Positions 9,783-18,648 of a stretch of DNA of 64,000 nucleotides are shown in pieces. The position numbers were made by a program, and so were the translations under genes. This DNA is from Cellulomonas sp. Y8. Its GTDB lineage: Bacteria > Actinomycetota > Actinomycetes > Actinomycetales > Cellulomonadaceae. Position 1 is the stretch's first letter; each line of letters opens with the position of its first letter. The notes under the pieces are model-generated. The model made no database searches and was not told the DNA's origin. It saw only the letters and a list, made by a program, of their open reading frames with translations. The stretch covers positions 3,782,001-3,846,000 of the forward strand of contig NZ_CP041203.1 in the NCBI RefSeq assembly GCF_008033115.1. Reading direction: 5' to 3'.

Positions 9783-9995
9783 CTACAGCTCGCGCAGCAC
9801 CCGCAGCGCCTCGGCGTGCACCGTGACGTCCCGCTCGATCGAGCCGACGACGAGCACGCGCATCGCCGCCCAGTAGTCGCACCGGTCGGTCTCCATCAGG
9901 ACGCAGATCGCACGGTCGACGGTCGAGCGGTGGTCGAGCAGTGCGCTCAACGCCTCCCGGTCCTCGGCACCCTCGTCGCCTCGATGCTGACGCAC
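9783..9995 (-). CDS. Stand-alone ANTAR-like domain protein
   Basis: 70 residues, almost all of which align with the three-helix ANTAR RNA-binding domain: DHRSTVDRAICVLMETDRCD, YWAAMRVLVVGSIERDVTVH, AEALRVLREL. ANTAR proteins bind paired hairpins in nascent RNA to prevent termination, normally when an attached GAF or receiver domain is triggered. Here no sensor is fused; a matching GAF protein is encoded at 8554-8979. The start (GTG 9995) lacks a clear ribosome site. It may be a functional split protein or a remnant of a GAF-ANTAR gene broken by the intervening ATPase gene. Confidence 0.6.
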   Translation of the reverse strand: MRQHRGDEGAEDREALSALLDHRSTVDRAICVLMETDRCDYWAAMRVLVVGSIERDVTVHAEALRVLREL

Positions 9996-10072
9996 AGGGC
10001 GAACGTACCGCGCGATCCCGACGGGCGGTCGGAGCTCCGGTACGTGCTCCGAGCGGGCCTAGGGTGTGCGCC

Positions 10073-10951
10073 GTGGGACTGTTCAGCCGCAGGTCGCGAG
10101 AGCACGAGCCGGTCCAGCCGGGGGCCGGTGCGTCGCCCGGCCAGGAGCCGCCGTCGGCGCCTGCAGCCGCACCGCCCGCCGCCGAGCCCGGCTCCGGCGT
10201 GCGCCACGACCGTGTCCGCGAGGCGCTCGGCACCTGGGCGGAGCGCAAGGACGCCCGGACGTTCGCCGACGTGCTCCGCCGCGCGGTGTCCGGCGAGCTC
10301 CTGCTCGACGTCACCGACTCCCGGCTCGCCGACCCCGCCCGGGGGTTCCAGCAGGGCGACACGCTGGCGATCGCGTCGACCCGGGACAACGCCGGCGCCG
10401 ACCTGCTCGTCGCGTTCACCGGTCACGACGAGCTGCAGCGGATGCGGCAGGCGGCAGGGCGGTCGCTCGTGCAGCCCGCCGCGGCGGTGCTGGCGCAGGC
10501 GGTGCGCGACCACCAGGGCATCGTGATCGACGGCCGCGCGCCGGGCGCGTTCATCGCGTACGCGGCGGAGATCCGGCAGCACCTCACCGAGGAGCCCGAG
10601 GCGGTCGCCCGGCTGACCGAGGCGACGACGACGCGGTCGCTGCCGTTCGCGCAGTACGTCGAGGCGCTGGCGGCGGGGCCGCTGTTCGTCCCCGTCGCGG
10701 CCGGGGCCGAGGACGGGTCCGACGGGTCCGACGGGCCTGCCGGGCCCGCCGCCACCGGTCCGGACGGCGGCGCGTACACCGTGGTGGGGACGTCGCCCGC
10801 GGAGGTGTGGGCGTGGCGGCCCGGCGGGGAGGTCCGGCGGGTCGGCCTGGGGGAGGTCGCCGCGGCGACGCTCGCCGCGGCGCGGGCCGGGATCGTGGTC
10901 AACCCCGCCGGCCCGCCGGTCGTGGTCCCGGCCGCCGCGCTCCCGCGCTGA
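10073..10951 (+). CDS. SseB-family protein
   Basis: 292 residues. It starts VGLFSRRSREHEP, followed by a 40-residue Pro/Ala linker, then an SseB N-terminal-like domain (residues 45-200: VREALGTWAERKDARTFADV, GAFIAYAAEIRQHL). The SseB family has no firm biochemical role. A short Asp/Gly-rich linker precedes a C-terminal beta segment. TAGGGT at 10060-10065 predicts transcription starting at GTG 10073, so the message is leaderless and the longer frame upstream is not used. Cytoplasmic, monocistronic. Confidence 0.75.
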   Translation: MGLFSRRSREHEPVQPGAGASPGQEPPSAPAAAPPAAEPGSGVRHDRVREALGTWAERKDARTFADVLRRAVSGELLLDVTDSRLADPARGFQQGDTLAIASTRDNAGADLLVAFTGHDELQRMRQAAGRSLVQPAAAVLAQAVRDHQGIVIDGRAPGAFIAYAAEIRQHLTEEPEAVARLTEATTTRSLPFAQYVEALAAGPLFVPVAAGAEDGSDGSDGPAGPAATGPDGGAYTVVGTSPAEVWAWRPGGEVRRVGLGEVAAATLAAARAGIVVNPAGPPVVVPAAALPR

Positions 10952-11055
10952 CGGGCGCGGACACGCCCGCGGGACCAACGGCCCGCCGTCGTCGCGCCCG
11001 CCGTCTGGCAAGATGCCCCGGTTCGTCTGAATCGCCGCAGCAGGAAGTCAGGGTC

Positions 11056-11193
11056 ATGCGCAGGATCGCCGTCGCCGGCATCGTGGGAGTCGTCGCACTC
11101 GGTCTCGTCGGGTGCGGGGAGCTCTCGGTCCACCGGACCGGGTCGCCCGACGCCCAGGAGATCGCCGAGGCCCGGGCGGCGCAGAGCGAGTAG
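11056..11193 (+). CDS. Very small lipoprotein
   Basis: 45 residues: MRRIAVAGIVGVVALGLVGC is a lipoprotein signal peptide with lipobox LVGC, leaving a mature peptide of only 26 residues rich in Glu and Ala. AGGAAG precedes the ATG by eight bases. It lies 104 bases after the SseB gene and is convergent with the ASCH gene. Function unknown. The strong signal peptide and ribosome site argue that it is real despite its size. Confidence 0.65.
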   Translation: MRRIAVAGIVGVVALGLVGCGELSVHRTGSPDAQEIAEARAAQSE

Positions 11194-11208
11194 CGCCGGC
11201 GTGCCGGG

Positions 11209-11718
11209 TCAGTCCGCCGCCTCCGGCGGCCACACCACCCGGAACCGCTCCAGCACGATCTCGTCCTGCTCGCTCCACACCGCGCCGCGCGCCGCGCAGG
11301 TGCGCTCCCAGTAGATCCGGTGCTGCTCCCGCCAGCTGCGCAGGCTGCGGTCGTCCTCGCCCTCGTCGAACGCGAAGTCGGCGTCGACCTCCCGGAACGG
11401 GGCGATCCGCAGCTCGGTCGTCCGCAGCACCAGCTGCGGCCTGCCCCGGCCGTCGCACGCCACCCAGTGCGCGCCGATGCGGGGGAGCGCCTCGCCGCGG
11501 TACGCGAACTCGGCCACGAGCTCGGCGGTCGCGCGCTTGGTGCCGTACCGGACGATGCCGAGGAGCTCGTCGCTCAGCTCGACGGAGTCGCCGAACCGGT
11601 CGACGACGTACTCGTCGCCGGCGGCGACCGCCTCGGGGTGGGCGGAGACGTAGGCGCTCCAGAGCGCGGCGGCCGCGTCGGTGTCGAGCGGGCCGGGCGG
11701 GGTGCGGTGGCTGGTCAC
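11209..11718 (-). CDS. ASCH-domain protein
   Basis: 169 residues with the ASCH (PUA-like) fold: VELSDELLGIVRYGTKRATA, then a conserved beta core (GRPQLVLRTTELRIAPFREV) and the terminal helix region SLRSWREQHRIYW. ASCH domains bind RNA or modified nucleosides, and the YqfB branch hydrolyses N4-acetylcytidine; this longer actinobacterial type has no assigned substrate. GTG 11718. The upstream region carries three TAGGCGCTCG repeats. Confidence 0.85.
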   Translation of the reverse strand: MTSHRTPPGPLDTDAAAALWSAYVSAHPEAVAAGDEYVVDRFGDSVELSDELLGIVRYGTKRATAELVAEFAYRGEALPRIGAHWVACDGRGRPQLVLRTTELRIAPFREVDADFAFDEGEDDRSLRSWREQHRIYWERTCAARGAVWSEQDEIVLERFRVVWPPEAAD

Positions 11719-11767
11719 CCGGACATCCTGCCGCCCGGCGCGCTCGACGCCGAGCGGATACGGGACG

Positions 11768-11822
11768 CGTCGAGCGCCTACCCACGGGATAGGCGCTCGA
11801 CGTGTCGGGTAGGCGCTCGGCG
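11768..11822. repeat. Inverted and direct repeats between divergent genes
   Basis: CGTCGAGCGCCTA (11768-11780) and TAGGCGCTCGACG (11790-11802) are 13-bp perfect arms around a nine-base loop. A third copy, TAGGCGCTCGGCG, follows at 11810-11822. They lie between the divergent ASCH and maltokinase-cap-like genes, so this is not a terminator between convergent genes. A regulatory site or a dispersed palindrome family are both possible. Confidence 0.7.
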
Positions 11823-11896
11823 GCGTCCGGCGGCCGGCGGGGCCAGCGAGACCGCGGCGTGCCGTGGGCGGGTCCGCCCCCCGCTACCGTGGCGGC

Positions 11897-12469
11897 ATGG
11901 CGATCATCCACCGGGCCACCCTCGTCCCGACCAAGGCCGAGCTCATCGCCGCCTGGCTCCCCGCGCAGCCGTGGTGCGGCGGCGCGGCCGCCGAGGTGGT
12001 GCCGGTGGGCGCGTACCGGTTCGACGACCCCGAGGGCGAGGTCGGCATCGAGTCGCACCTGGTCGAGGCCGGCGGCCGGCTGCTGCACGTCCCGCTGACC
12101 TACCGCGGGGCCCCGCTGCCGGACGCCGAGGAGTGGCTGGTCGGCACGATGGAGCACTCGGTGCTCGGCACCCGCTGGGTGTACGACGGCCCCGGTGACC
12201 CCGTCTACCGGGACGAGCTCGCCCGGGTGGTCCGCGAGGCCGACACCCAGGTGCGGATGTGGGTCGAGACGCCCGACGGCCGGGAGGAGCGCGAGCCGAC
12301 GGTGCGGGTCCGGGGGAGCGGCGCCGCCGACGCGGACGCGACGGACGCGACCCCGGAGGTCGTCGTCGTGCGCGAGCCCCGCCCGGGCCTCACCGCGCCG
12401 ACGGCCCGGACGCTCGTCGGCACGTGGGCGGGCCAGGACGAGCCGGTCGTGCTGGCGTACCTCGCCTGA
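11897..12469 (+). CDS. Maltokinase N-terminal-cap-like protein
   Basis: 190 residues resembling the cap domain that precedes the kinase in actinobacterial maltokinases, here free-standing: MAIIHRATLVPTKAELIAAW, VGAYRFDDPEGEVGIESHLV, GTMEHSVLGTRWVYDGPGDP. No kinase domain follows, so catalysis is not expected; such proteins are common in high-GC actinobacteria and their role is unknown. TACCGT at 11885-11890 predicts transcription starting at ATG 11897, a leaderless message, so the upstream ATG at 11864 is not used. Confidence 0.75.
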   Translation: MAIIHRATLVPTKAELIAAWLPAQPWCGGAAAEVVPVGAYRFDDPEGEVGIESHLVEAGGRLLHVPLTYRGAPLPDAEEWLVGTMEHSVLGTRWVYDGPGDPVYRDELARVVREADTQVRMWVETPDGREEREPTVRVRGSGAADADATDATPEVVVVREPRPGLTAPTARTLVGTWAGQDEPVVLAYLA

Positions 12470-12485
12470 CCCGCGACCTCCGGTC

Positions 12486-12520
12486 GCCCCGCGTGAGGTC
12501 GGCACGACCTCACGCGGGGC
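12486..12520. terminator. Bidirectional terminator between convergent genes
   Basis: Perfect 16-bp inverted repeat (12486-12501 with 12505-12520) around a three-base loop, seven bases upstream of the efeB stop and just past the end of the cap-like gene. No T-tract. Confidence 0.8.
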
Positions 12521-12526
12521 CCGCGG

Positions 12527-13864
12527 CTACGCGAACAGCGCCTGACCCACGAACGGCCCGTCGTCGGCGAGCGCCGGCGTCCCGTCCGGCCCGGTCGGCA
12601 GCGTCCCGTCGGTCACGCCCGGCGGCACGGCGTACAGCCCCGAGCCGGTGTGCACGAGGTACTCCATCAGCCCGTCCTGGGACGACAGCCGGGTCTGCAT
12701 CGGCACGAAGTGCGTGCGCGGGTCGACGACGAACGCGAGGAAGAACAGCCCCGCGTCCAGCCGGCCGAGCGCGTCGTTGCCGTCGGTGAAGTTGTACCCG
12801 CGGCGCAGCATCCGGACGCCGTCGTTCTGGGTCGGGTGCGCGAGGCGGACGTGCGAGTCGAGCGCGACGAGCGGCTTGCCGTCGCCGCCGGTGGCGTCGA
12901 GGTCGGGCTCGGTGAACTCGGTGCCGCCGGACAGCGGCGCGCCCTCGCCCTTGTTCCGCCCGACCAGGGCCTCCTGCTCGCGCAGCGACGACCGGTCCCA
13001 GGTCTCGATGTGCATCCGGATCCGGCGCGCGACGAGGTACGTGCCGCCGGTGAGCCAGGCCGCGTCGCTGCCGCCCTCGGTCGCCGCGGCCGCGGGCACC
13101 CACACGTGCGCCTCGACGTCGGCGGTCTCCTCGGCCTTGAGGTTGGCGGTGCCGTCCTTGAAACCGAACAGGTTCCGGGGCGTCTTCTGCGCGGTGCTGG
13201 TGGAGGAGGTCCGGCCGTAGCCGAGCTGGGTCCACCGGATGCGGGCGGTGCCGAACGCGGCGCGCGACAGGTTCCGCACGGCGTGCACGGCGACCTGGGG
13301 GTCGTCGGCGCAGGCCTGGACGACGAGGTCGCCGTCGCTGCGGGCGGGGTCGAGGTCGTCGCCGGCGAAGTGCGGCAGCTCGACCAGGCCCGGCGGCAGC
13401 CGCCCCCCGAGCCCGAACCGGTCGGCCTCGGCGCCGGGCGCCCCGACGAACAGCGACCGCCCGAAGCCGAACGTGATCGTGAGCCCCGCGGCGGGCAGGT
13501 CGGCGGCCTCGCCGGTGTCGTCCGGCGGCGCGTCGTAGGGCCCGGAGGCGGGGGCGAACTGCCCGGCGGGCAGGCCCTGCGTCATCCGGGCGGCCATCAC
13601 GGTCCACCGGCGCAGCAGGTCGACGAGCGCGTCCCGGTCCGTGGTCGTCACGTCGAACGCGGCGAGGTAGAGCCGGTCCTGCGCCGGGGTGACGATCCCC
13701 GCCTGGTGCGCGCCGGTGAACGGGTAGGTGCGGTCGGCGCCGGACGGCGACGCGGCGGGCGCGGGGGACCGGGCGGCGTCCACCGCGACGGCTCCCGCGG
13801 CCCCGGCGGCGGCCGCGCCCGCGACGAGGCCGCCGCCGAGCCCGAGCAGCGCGCGGCGGGACAT
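12527..13864 (-). CDS. efeB: Dyp-type peroxidase EfeB (deferrochelatase)
   Basis: 445 residues. A twin-arginine leader (SRRALLGLGGG, then a hydrophobic Ala/Gly stretch) sends the folded haem protein out of the cytoplasm. The Dyp family signature GFKDGT is at residues 234-239, and the haem-ligand region RRIRMHIETWD follows. EfeB oxidises ferrous iron or takes iron from haem for the EfeU permease. It is the third gene of efeU-efeO-efeB; 91 bases separate it from efeO. The start codon is the only one that gives a proper Tat leader, although there are few residues before the arginine pair. Confidence 0.95.
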   Translation of the reverse strand: MSRRALLGLGGGLVAGAAAAGAAGAVAVDAARSPAPAASPSGADRTYPFTGAHQAGIVTPAQDRLYLAAFDVTTTDRDALVDLLRRWTVMAARMTQGLPAGQFAPASGPYDAPPDDTGEAADLPAAGLTITFGFGRSLFVGAPGAEADRFGLGGRLPPGLVELPHFAGDDLDPARSDGDLVVQACADDPQVAVHAVRNLSRAAFGTARIRWTQLGYGRTSSTSTAQKTPRNLFGFKDGTANLKAEETADVEAHVWVPAAAATEGGSDAAWLTGGTYLVARRIRMHIETWDRSSLREQEALVGRNKGEGAPLSGGTEFTEPDLDATGGDGKPLVALDSHVRLAHPTQNDGVRMLRRGYNFTDGNDALGRLDAGLFFLAFVVDPRTHFVPMQTRLSSQDGLMEYLVHTGSGLYAVPPGVTDGTLPTGPDGTPALADDGPFVGQALFA

Positions 13865-13955
13865 CCCGCGCCGGGCACCCGCGCCGTCCCCGGGCGCGAC
13901 CTCCCCGGGCGCGGCGTCCCCCGCCGCGCCCGGGACCCGGTCCTGCGCGTCCGTG

Positions 13956-15155
13956 TCAGGCCCCCGTCACGGTCGTGGTCAGCCGGGACAGCGGCTCGGA
14001 CAGCGCGTCCACCGCGGCGGCCAGCTCCGTGACCTGCGCGTCGGTGAGGTCGGTGTACGGGGCGAAGCCCGCCTCGACGGACCCCTGCGCGGCGAGCAGC
14101 GCCTCGAGGTCGGTGAACCGCTGGTCGAGGTCGGCGGCCAGGTCGGGGTCCTGCTCGGTGACGACGTCCTGGAGCACCTCGTACGCGACCCGGGCGCCGT
14201 CGACGTTGGCCTGGAAGTCCCAGAGGTCCGTGTGCGACCAGATCTCCTCCTCGCCGGTGACCTTGCCGGTGGCGACCTCGTCGAGCAGGCCCTTGGCGCC
14301 GTTGGCGATCTGGAAGGCCTCGAAGGTGAAGCCGTCGGCGGTGACCTGGTCGACGAGCTTCTGGGTGTTCGCGACGAGGTCGTCCGCGGCGGCGGCGCGC
14401 TCGTCGGCGGTCAGCGGCACGTAGGTCGCACCGCCGTTCGCGTCGGGGGCGGGCTGCCACAGGTCCTTCTCGATCAGGTGCCAGCCGGTCCAGGCCTGGC
14501 CGTCCTCGAGGTCGGCCTCGCGCAGGTCGAGGGCGGGGTCGAGGTCACCGAACGACTCGGCCACCGGCTCGACGCGCTCCCAGTGCACCCGGGTCGCGGC
14601 GTACAGGTCGCGCGCCCGGTCGTCGTCGCCCGCGGCGTACGCGTCGGCGAACTCCTGGGTCCCGGCGATCAGCGAGCCGACCTGGTCCTTCACGTACGCG
14701 ACGTAGGACGTCTCGGCGGCGGCCAGCTGGTCGGCGGTGTCGCCCGTCGGGCCGACGTCCTGGCCGGAGTCGGTGACGGTGAACGCGGCGCGGATGCCGT
14801 CGCCGACCATGCCGGGCTTGCACGCCGTGTAGTAGTCGCCGGGCGCGGCCTGGACGACGAGGTCGCGGGAGATGCCGGGGCCGATGTTCTCGATCTCGGA
14901 CACGATCCGCAGCCCGTCGTCGGCCAGCAGGTAGAACTCGGTGACGTCGCTGCCGTCGTTCGTGACGGAGAAGGTCAGGGTGCCGCTGGGAGCGCTGTCG
15001 GCGGAGACCTCGCAGGCGTCGGCGGTCGAGCTCACGGTCAGCGCGCCGGGTGCGTCGCTGCTCGCAGTGCCGCCGGCGGGGTCGTTCGGGACGCACGCCG
15101 CGAGCAGCGGCAGCAGGGCGACCGCGGCGGCGGCGCTCCAGGAGGTGCGGGACAT
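13956..15155 (-). CDS. efeO: Iron uptake lipoprotein EfeO (cupredoxin plus M75 domain)
   Basis: 399 residues. Lipobox LLAAC (Cys21) anchors it outside the membrane. Residues 45-130 are a cupredoxin-like domain and residues 160-395 are an imelysin/M75 domain with the expected HWERVEPVAESFGDLDP and GWHLIEKDLW motifs. It binds iron and delivers it to EfeU. ATG 15155 has AAGGAG at the right distance; the GTG at 15176 is discarded. It sits between efeU and efeB. Confidence 0.95.
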   Translation of the reverse strand: MSRTSWSAAAAVALLPLLAACVPNDPAGGTASSDAPGALTVSSTADACEVSADSAPSGTLTFSVTNDGSDVTEFYLLADDGLRIVSEIENIGPGISRDLVVQAAPGDYYTACKPGMVGDGIRAAFTVTDSGQDVGPTGDTADQLAAAETSYVAYVKDQVGSLIAGTQEFADAYAAGDDDRARDLYAATRVHWERVEPVAESFGDLDPALDLREADLEDGQAWTGWHLIEKDLWQPAPDANGGATYVPLTADERAAAADDLVANTQKLVDQVTADGFTFEAFQIANGAKGLLDEVATGKVTGEEEIWSHTDLWDFQANVDGARVAYEVLQDVVTEQDPDLAADLDQRFTDLEALLAAQGSVEAGFAPYTDLTDAQVTELAAAVDALSEPLSRLTTTVTGA

Positions 15156-15227
15156 CGGGGCTCCTTCTCGGGGCACGGGTCGACGAGCCGGGGCGGCGGC
15201 GGGGGCGCCGCGCGCGGTGCTCGGGGG

Positions 15228-16106
15228 TCAGGCGGCAGGCAGGGGGGAGGTCGTGCTCGGCGCCGGCGCGGCGGGGCGCGCGGGCGGGCGGCGGAAGGCG
15301 GTCCGCACGAAGAACGTCATGGTCGGGACCACGTAGGCGGTCCACGCGATCGCCTGGAGCCAGGTGGTCGCGGGCGTGAAGTTCAGGACGCCCTTGAGGA
15401 GCGTGCCGTACCAGCTGGTCGGCGGGACGGCGGCCGAGACGTCGAACGCCAGGCTGTGCAGGCCGGGCAGGATGCCGGCCTCCTGCAGGTCGTGGACGCC
15501 GTACGACAGCACCCCGGCGGCGACGAGCACGAGGAACGCGCCGGTCCACGCGAAGAACTTCTGCAGGTCCAGCCGCATGACGCCGCGGTAGAGCGCCCAC
15601 GCGACGAGCACCGCGGTGGCGAGGCCGAGCGCGGCGCCCAGCAGGGGGGCGCCGGTGCCGCCGCGGGCGCCGGTGCTCGCGGTCGCCTGGGCGCTCGCCC
15701 ACAGGAACAGCGCGGTCTCCAGGCCCTCGCGGCCGACGGCGAGGCAGGCCATCACGACGACGGCCCGGCGGCCGGCCGCGGCGGCGTCGTCCAGCCGGTG
15801 CTGCAGGTCGCCCTTGAGGTGCCGGGCGGTGCGCGCCATCCAGAAGATCATCCAGGTCACGAGCCCGACGGCGACGATCGACAGCGAGCCGCCGATCGCC
15901 TCCTGCGCGGTGAACGACAGCCCCTGCGGCCCGAAGGTCAGCAGCGCGCCGAACCCGAGGGACACCGCGACGGCCACGCCCACCCCGGCCCACAGCGCGG
16001 GCAGCAGGTCGCGGCGCGCGGTGCGCACCAGGTAGGCGATGAGGATGCTGACGACGAGGGCGGCCTCGAGGCCCTCACGCAGGCCGATCAGGTAGTTCGC
16101 GACCAT
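15228..16106 (-). CDS. efeU: Iron permease EfeU (FTR1 family)
   Basis: 292 residues, about seven membrane helices, with the two REGLE iron-binding motifs of the FTR1 family: LREGLEAALV near the N-terminus and GREGLETALF in the middle. It is the ferric channel and the first gene of the efeUOB operon. A DtxR/IdeR-type box lies 78-96 bases upstream, so repression by iron is expected. Confidence 0.95.
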   Translation of the reverse strand: MVANYLIGLREGLEAALVVSILIAYLVRTARRDLLPALWAGVGVAVAVSLGFGALLTFGPQGLSFTAQEAIGGSLSIVAVGLVTWMIFWMARTARHLKGDLQHRLDDAAAAGRRAVVVMACLAVGREGLETALFLWASAQATASTGARGGTGAPLLGAALGLATAVLVAWALYRGVMRLDLQKFFAWTGAFLVLVAAGVLSYGVHDLQEAGILPGLHSLAFDVSAAVPPTSWYGTLLKGVLNFTPATTWLQAIAWTAYVVPTMTFFVRTAFRRPPARPAAPAPSTTSPLPAA

Positions 16107-16626
16107 CGGGCGGCTCCGACGCGGGTGGTGGTGGACGGCACGGGGGTGCCCCGCCGGCGGGGCGCCGCGAGGGGCTCCGCCGGTAAGGCGAGGCGAACCT
16201 TACTCGCGCCGCCGGGTGCCGCGGAACACCGTCCCGGGCGGCGATCGCGCGGCGCGGGGGTCCCGGCGGAAGTCGTCGCACGTCATCGGGGCAAATCGGG
16301 ACTTTCGTCCCTGCGGGTCGGCCGGGGTCGCGTGGCCCGGTGCTGCCGCGGCGGTGCGCGCGCACGAACGGCTCACGCCGGGCCCCGGTGTCACCGCAAG
16401 GAGCCCCGCCGCCCGCCGGTGCCGCCGCCGTCGGCACGCAATCGGTGCCCCCGGCCCCCTGAATGGCTTTTCCGTCTCCCCGAACCGCATTTCGGCCGCG
16501 GGTGCCCGGAATGCCGCCGCGCGCAACGAAACCGCAGGTCAGGACCGGTTTTGCGCTGGCCGGAGCGCTCCGGTTGAAATGGTTGTCACCTGTCCGGTGA
16601 TCGATTCAGCAGCAGCAGGAGGTGCA
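16107..16626. other. 520-base divergent intergenic region between efeU and the conservon
   Basis: Besides the iron box at 16184-16202, this stretch holds the putative promoter of the conservon/pilus operon. The 16440-16600 part is clearly less GC-rich than its surroundings and contains TTGAAA and TTGTCA hexamers (about 16574-16588). AGGAGG at 16617-16622 is the ribosome site of the first gene. No convincing small gene is visible. Confidence 0.6.
16184..16202. promoter_or_regulatory. DtxR/IdeR-type iron box upstream of efeU
   Basis: The 19-mer TAAGGCGAGGCGAACCTTA agrees with the DtxR/IdeR consensus at 13 positions, including the outer AAGG/CCTT arms. It is placed where it would block the minus-strand efeUOB promoter. 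No DtxR gene is in the window. Confidence 0.65.
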
Positions 16627-18648
16627 GTGCTCTCTCGTCCCGGGGCGACGTCCCTCCTGCCGTTCGAGGCGGACCCCACCACGCTCGGCCTCGTGCTCGC
16701 GGCGGCGGGCGTGCTCGCCGCCCTCGCGCTCCTGGTGCTGCTCCGGACGCGCCGTCGCCGGGCGGCCCGTCGCCGCGCCGCCGCCGGCGACGCCACCGTG
16801 CCGGACCCGGCGACCGCCGCGCCGGGGCCGGCACCCGCCGGGTCGGGGGTCGCCCCCGAGGCCCCCGGCCCGGACCGGGTCGTGCCCGCGTTCGTCCCGA
16901 CGCCCGCGGCGGGGGTGCTCCTCGCCGGCGGCCCGCCGCCCTTGGACCCGTCGGCGCACCCGGCCACGCCGCCCGCGGACCCGCTCGCCGCGTCCTCGGC
17001 GGCGTTCGCCGTCGCCGCCCGCCGCGACATCTCCCTGCTCAACCGGCAGCTCCAGGCGCTCGACGAGCTCGAGCAGACCGAGACCGACCCCGACACGCTG
17101 CAGCAGCTGTTCCTGCTCGACAACCTCACGATGCGGCTGCGCCGGGGCGCGGAGTCGCTGCTGGTGCTCGCCGGGAGCCCGCCCGGCCGCCGGGTGCGGG
17201 ACGCCACCCCGGTCTCGGACGTCGTCCGCACGGCCAGCGCGCAGATCGAGGCCTACGAGCGCGTCCGGGTCGACCTCACGGACGACCCGCCCCTGGCGGC
17301 GGTGCACGTCGTCCCGGTCGCGCACCTGCTCGCCGAGCTGCTCGAGAACGCCACGGTGTTCTCGCCCCCGGACACCGTGGTCGACGTCGTCGGGCTGTGC
17401 GACCCCGAGGCGATGCACGTCACCGTCCGCGACAGCGGGCTGGGCATGACCGCGGCGGAGCTCGACCGCGCGCACGCCGCCCTCGGGTCGCGGGCCGGCG
17501 TCACCGCGGCGACCGACCGGCTCGGCCTCGTGGTGGTCGGCCGCCTCGCGGACCGGCTCGGCATCGGCGTGACGCTCGCGCCGCGCCCCGACGGGCAGGG
17601 CACCGAGGTGACGCTCCGGCTGGCCCGCGAGCTGTTCGACGTCGCCGGCCCCGACGACGAGGGCGACGCGCCCGTCGACAGCGCGCCGGTGCTGCCCGAG
17701 CCCGTCCTGCTGCCGCCGGTGCTGGACCCGGACACGCTGGCGCCGGTCGCCGGCGGCGACGGGCCCGGCGGGCCGGTGCCGGCCGCGGCGCCGTACGTCC
17801 CGGAGCGCACGGTCCTCGACGAGCCGGGCCGGCCCGCCGGCGTCCCCGGCCCGCGCCGCAGCGCGAGGTCGCGGGCGCACGCGGCCGACGGGCCGCCCGG
17901 CGCACCGGTGGGGACGTCGCCCGAGCACGCCGCGCTGCCGTCGTTCGACGCGATCCTCGCCGGGACCCCGGTCGGGGGCGTCCCGGGCGGACCCGGAGCG
18001 CCCGCCACGTCGCCCGCACCGGACCTGCCGGCGGACCCGCCGGTCTACGGGTTCGTGCAGCACCACCCCGAGGTGCCGCACGCCCCGGGCTCGCGCCGGC
18101 ACGCCGCGCGCGCCGCCACCCAGCCGGTCGCGGTCGCGGCGCACCCCGCGACCCCGGTCGCCGCCCCGGCGCCGCCGACCCCCGCCGCCGGCGTCCCCGG
18201 GCCGACCGGCGCCGCCCCCGTCGCGGCCGGGCGCACGTTCCTGCCCCAGGAGCCCGCCGACGCGCCGTCCTGGTCGCCGCAGGGCGGGCCTGCCGCGCCG
18301 GGGTGGACCGGCGAGCAGTCGCCCCTCGCGGAGCGCGCGTCCCTCCAGCAGCAGGCGCTCGCCGCGCTCAGCTCGATGTCGTCCTACCGGCCCCAGGTCG
18401 CCGAGGCGGGCGCCCCGACGCTCACCCGGCGGCTGCCCGCGGCCGTCGACGCCGCCTCCGACCCGGCGGAGGAGGCGATCGTGCGCGACGCCGAGGCCCT
18501 GCGCGCCCGCCTGACGGCGTTCCGCGCCGCGACCCGGCGGGCCCGCGAGGACGGCGCCGCCGACCCGGTCCACCGCGCCACCCCGACCGCCACCCCGACA
18601 GCCACCCCGACCCCCGCCCCGACCCCGTTCGCCGAGGAGATGCGATGA
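16627..18648 (+). CDS. cvnA: Conservon sensor ATPase (CvnA-like, nitrate/sulphite-sensor-type kinase homologue)
   Basis: 673 residues. One N-terminal membrane helix (about 16-40) is followed by a 90-residue Pro/Ala linker, a dimerisation-like helical segment (ARRDISLLNRQLQALDELEQ) and a GHKL ATPase (LAELLENATVFSPPDTVVDV; VRDSGLGM; DRLGLVVVGRLADRLG). The last 300 residues are disordered and Pro/Ala-rich. No phospho-acceptor H box or receiver is evident, as in Streptomyces conservons. Compared with those, the large extracytoplasmic sensing region is missing. GTG 16627 follows AGGAGG by four bases. It overlaps the roadblock gene at ATGA and starts a nearly continuous run into the type IV pilus genes. 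Confidence 0.88.
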   Translation: MLSRPGATSLLPFEADPTTLGLVLAAAGVLAALALLVLLRTRRRRAARRRAAAGDATVPDPATAAPGPAPAGSGVAPEAPGPDRVVPAFVPTPAAGVLLAGGPPPLDPSAHPATPPADPLAASSAAFAVAARRDISLLNRQLQALDELEQTETDPDTLQQLFLLDNLTMRLRRGAESLLVLAGSPPGRRVRDATPVSDVVRTASAQIEAYERVRVDLTDDPPLAAVHVVPVAHLLAELLENATVFSPPDTVVDVVGLCDPEAMHVTVRDSGLGMTAAELDRAHAALGSRAGVTAATDRLGLVVVGRLADRLGIGVTLAPRPDGQGTEVTLRLARELFDVAGPDDEGDAPVDSAPVLPEPVLLPPVLDPDTLAPVAGGDGPGGPVPAAAPYVPERTVLDEPGRPAGVPGPRRSARSRAHAADGPPGAPVGTSPEHAALPSFDAILAGTPVGGVPGGPGAPATSPAPDLPADPPVYGFVQHHPEVPHAPGSRRHAARAATQPVAVAAHPATPVAAPAPPTPAAGVPGPTGAAPVAAGRTFLPQEPADAPSWSPQGGPAAPGWTGEQSPLAERASLQQQALAALSSMSSYRPQVAEAGAPTLTRRLPAAVDAASDPAEEAIVRDAEALRARLTAFRAATRRAREDGAADPVHRATPTATPTATPTPAPTPFAEEMR

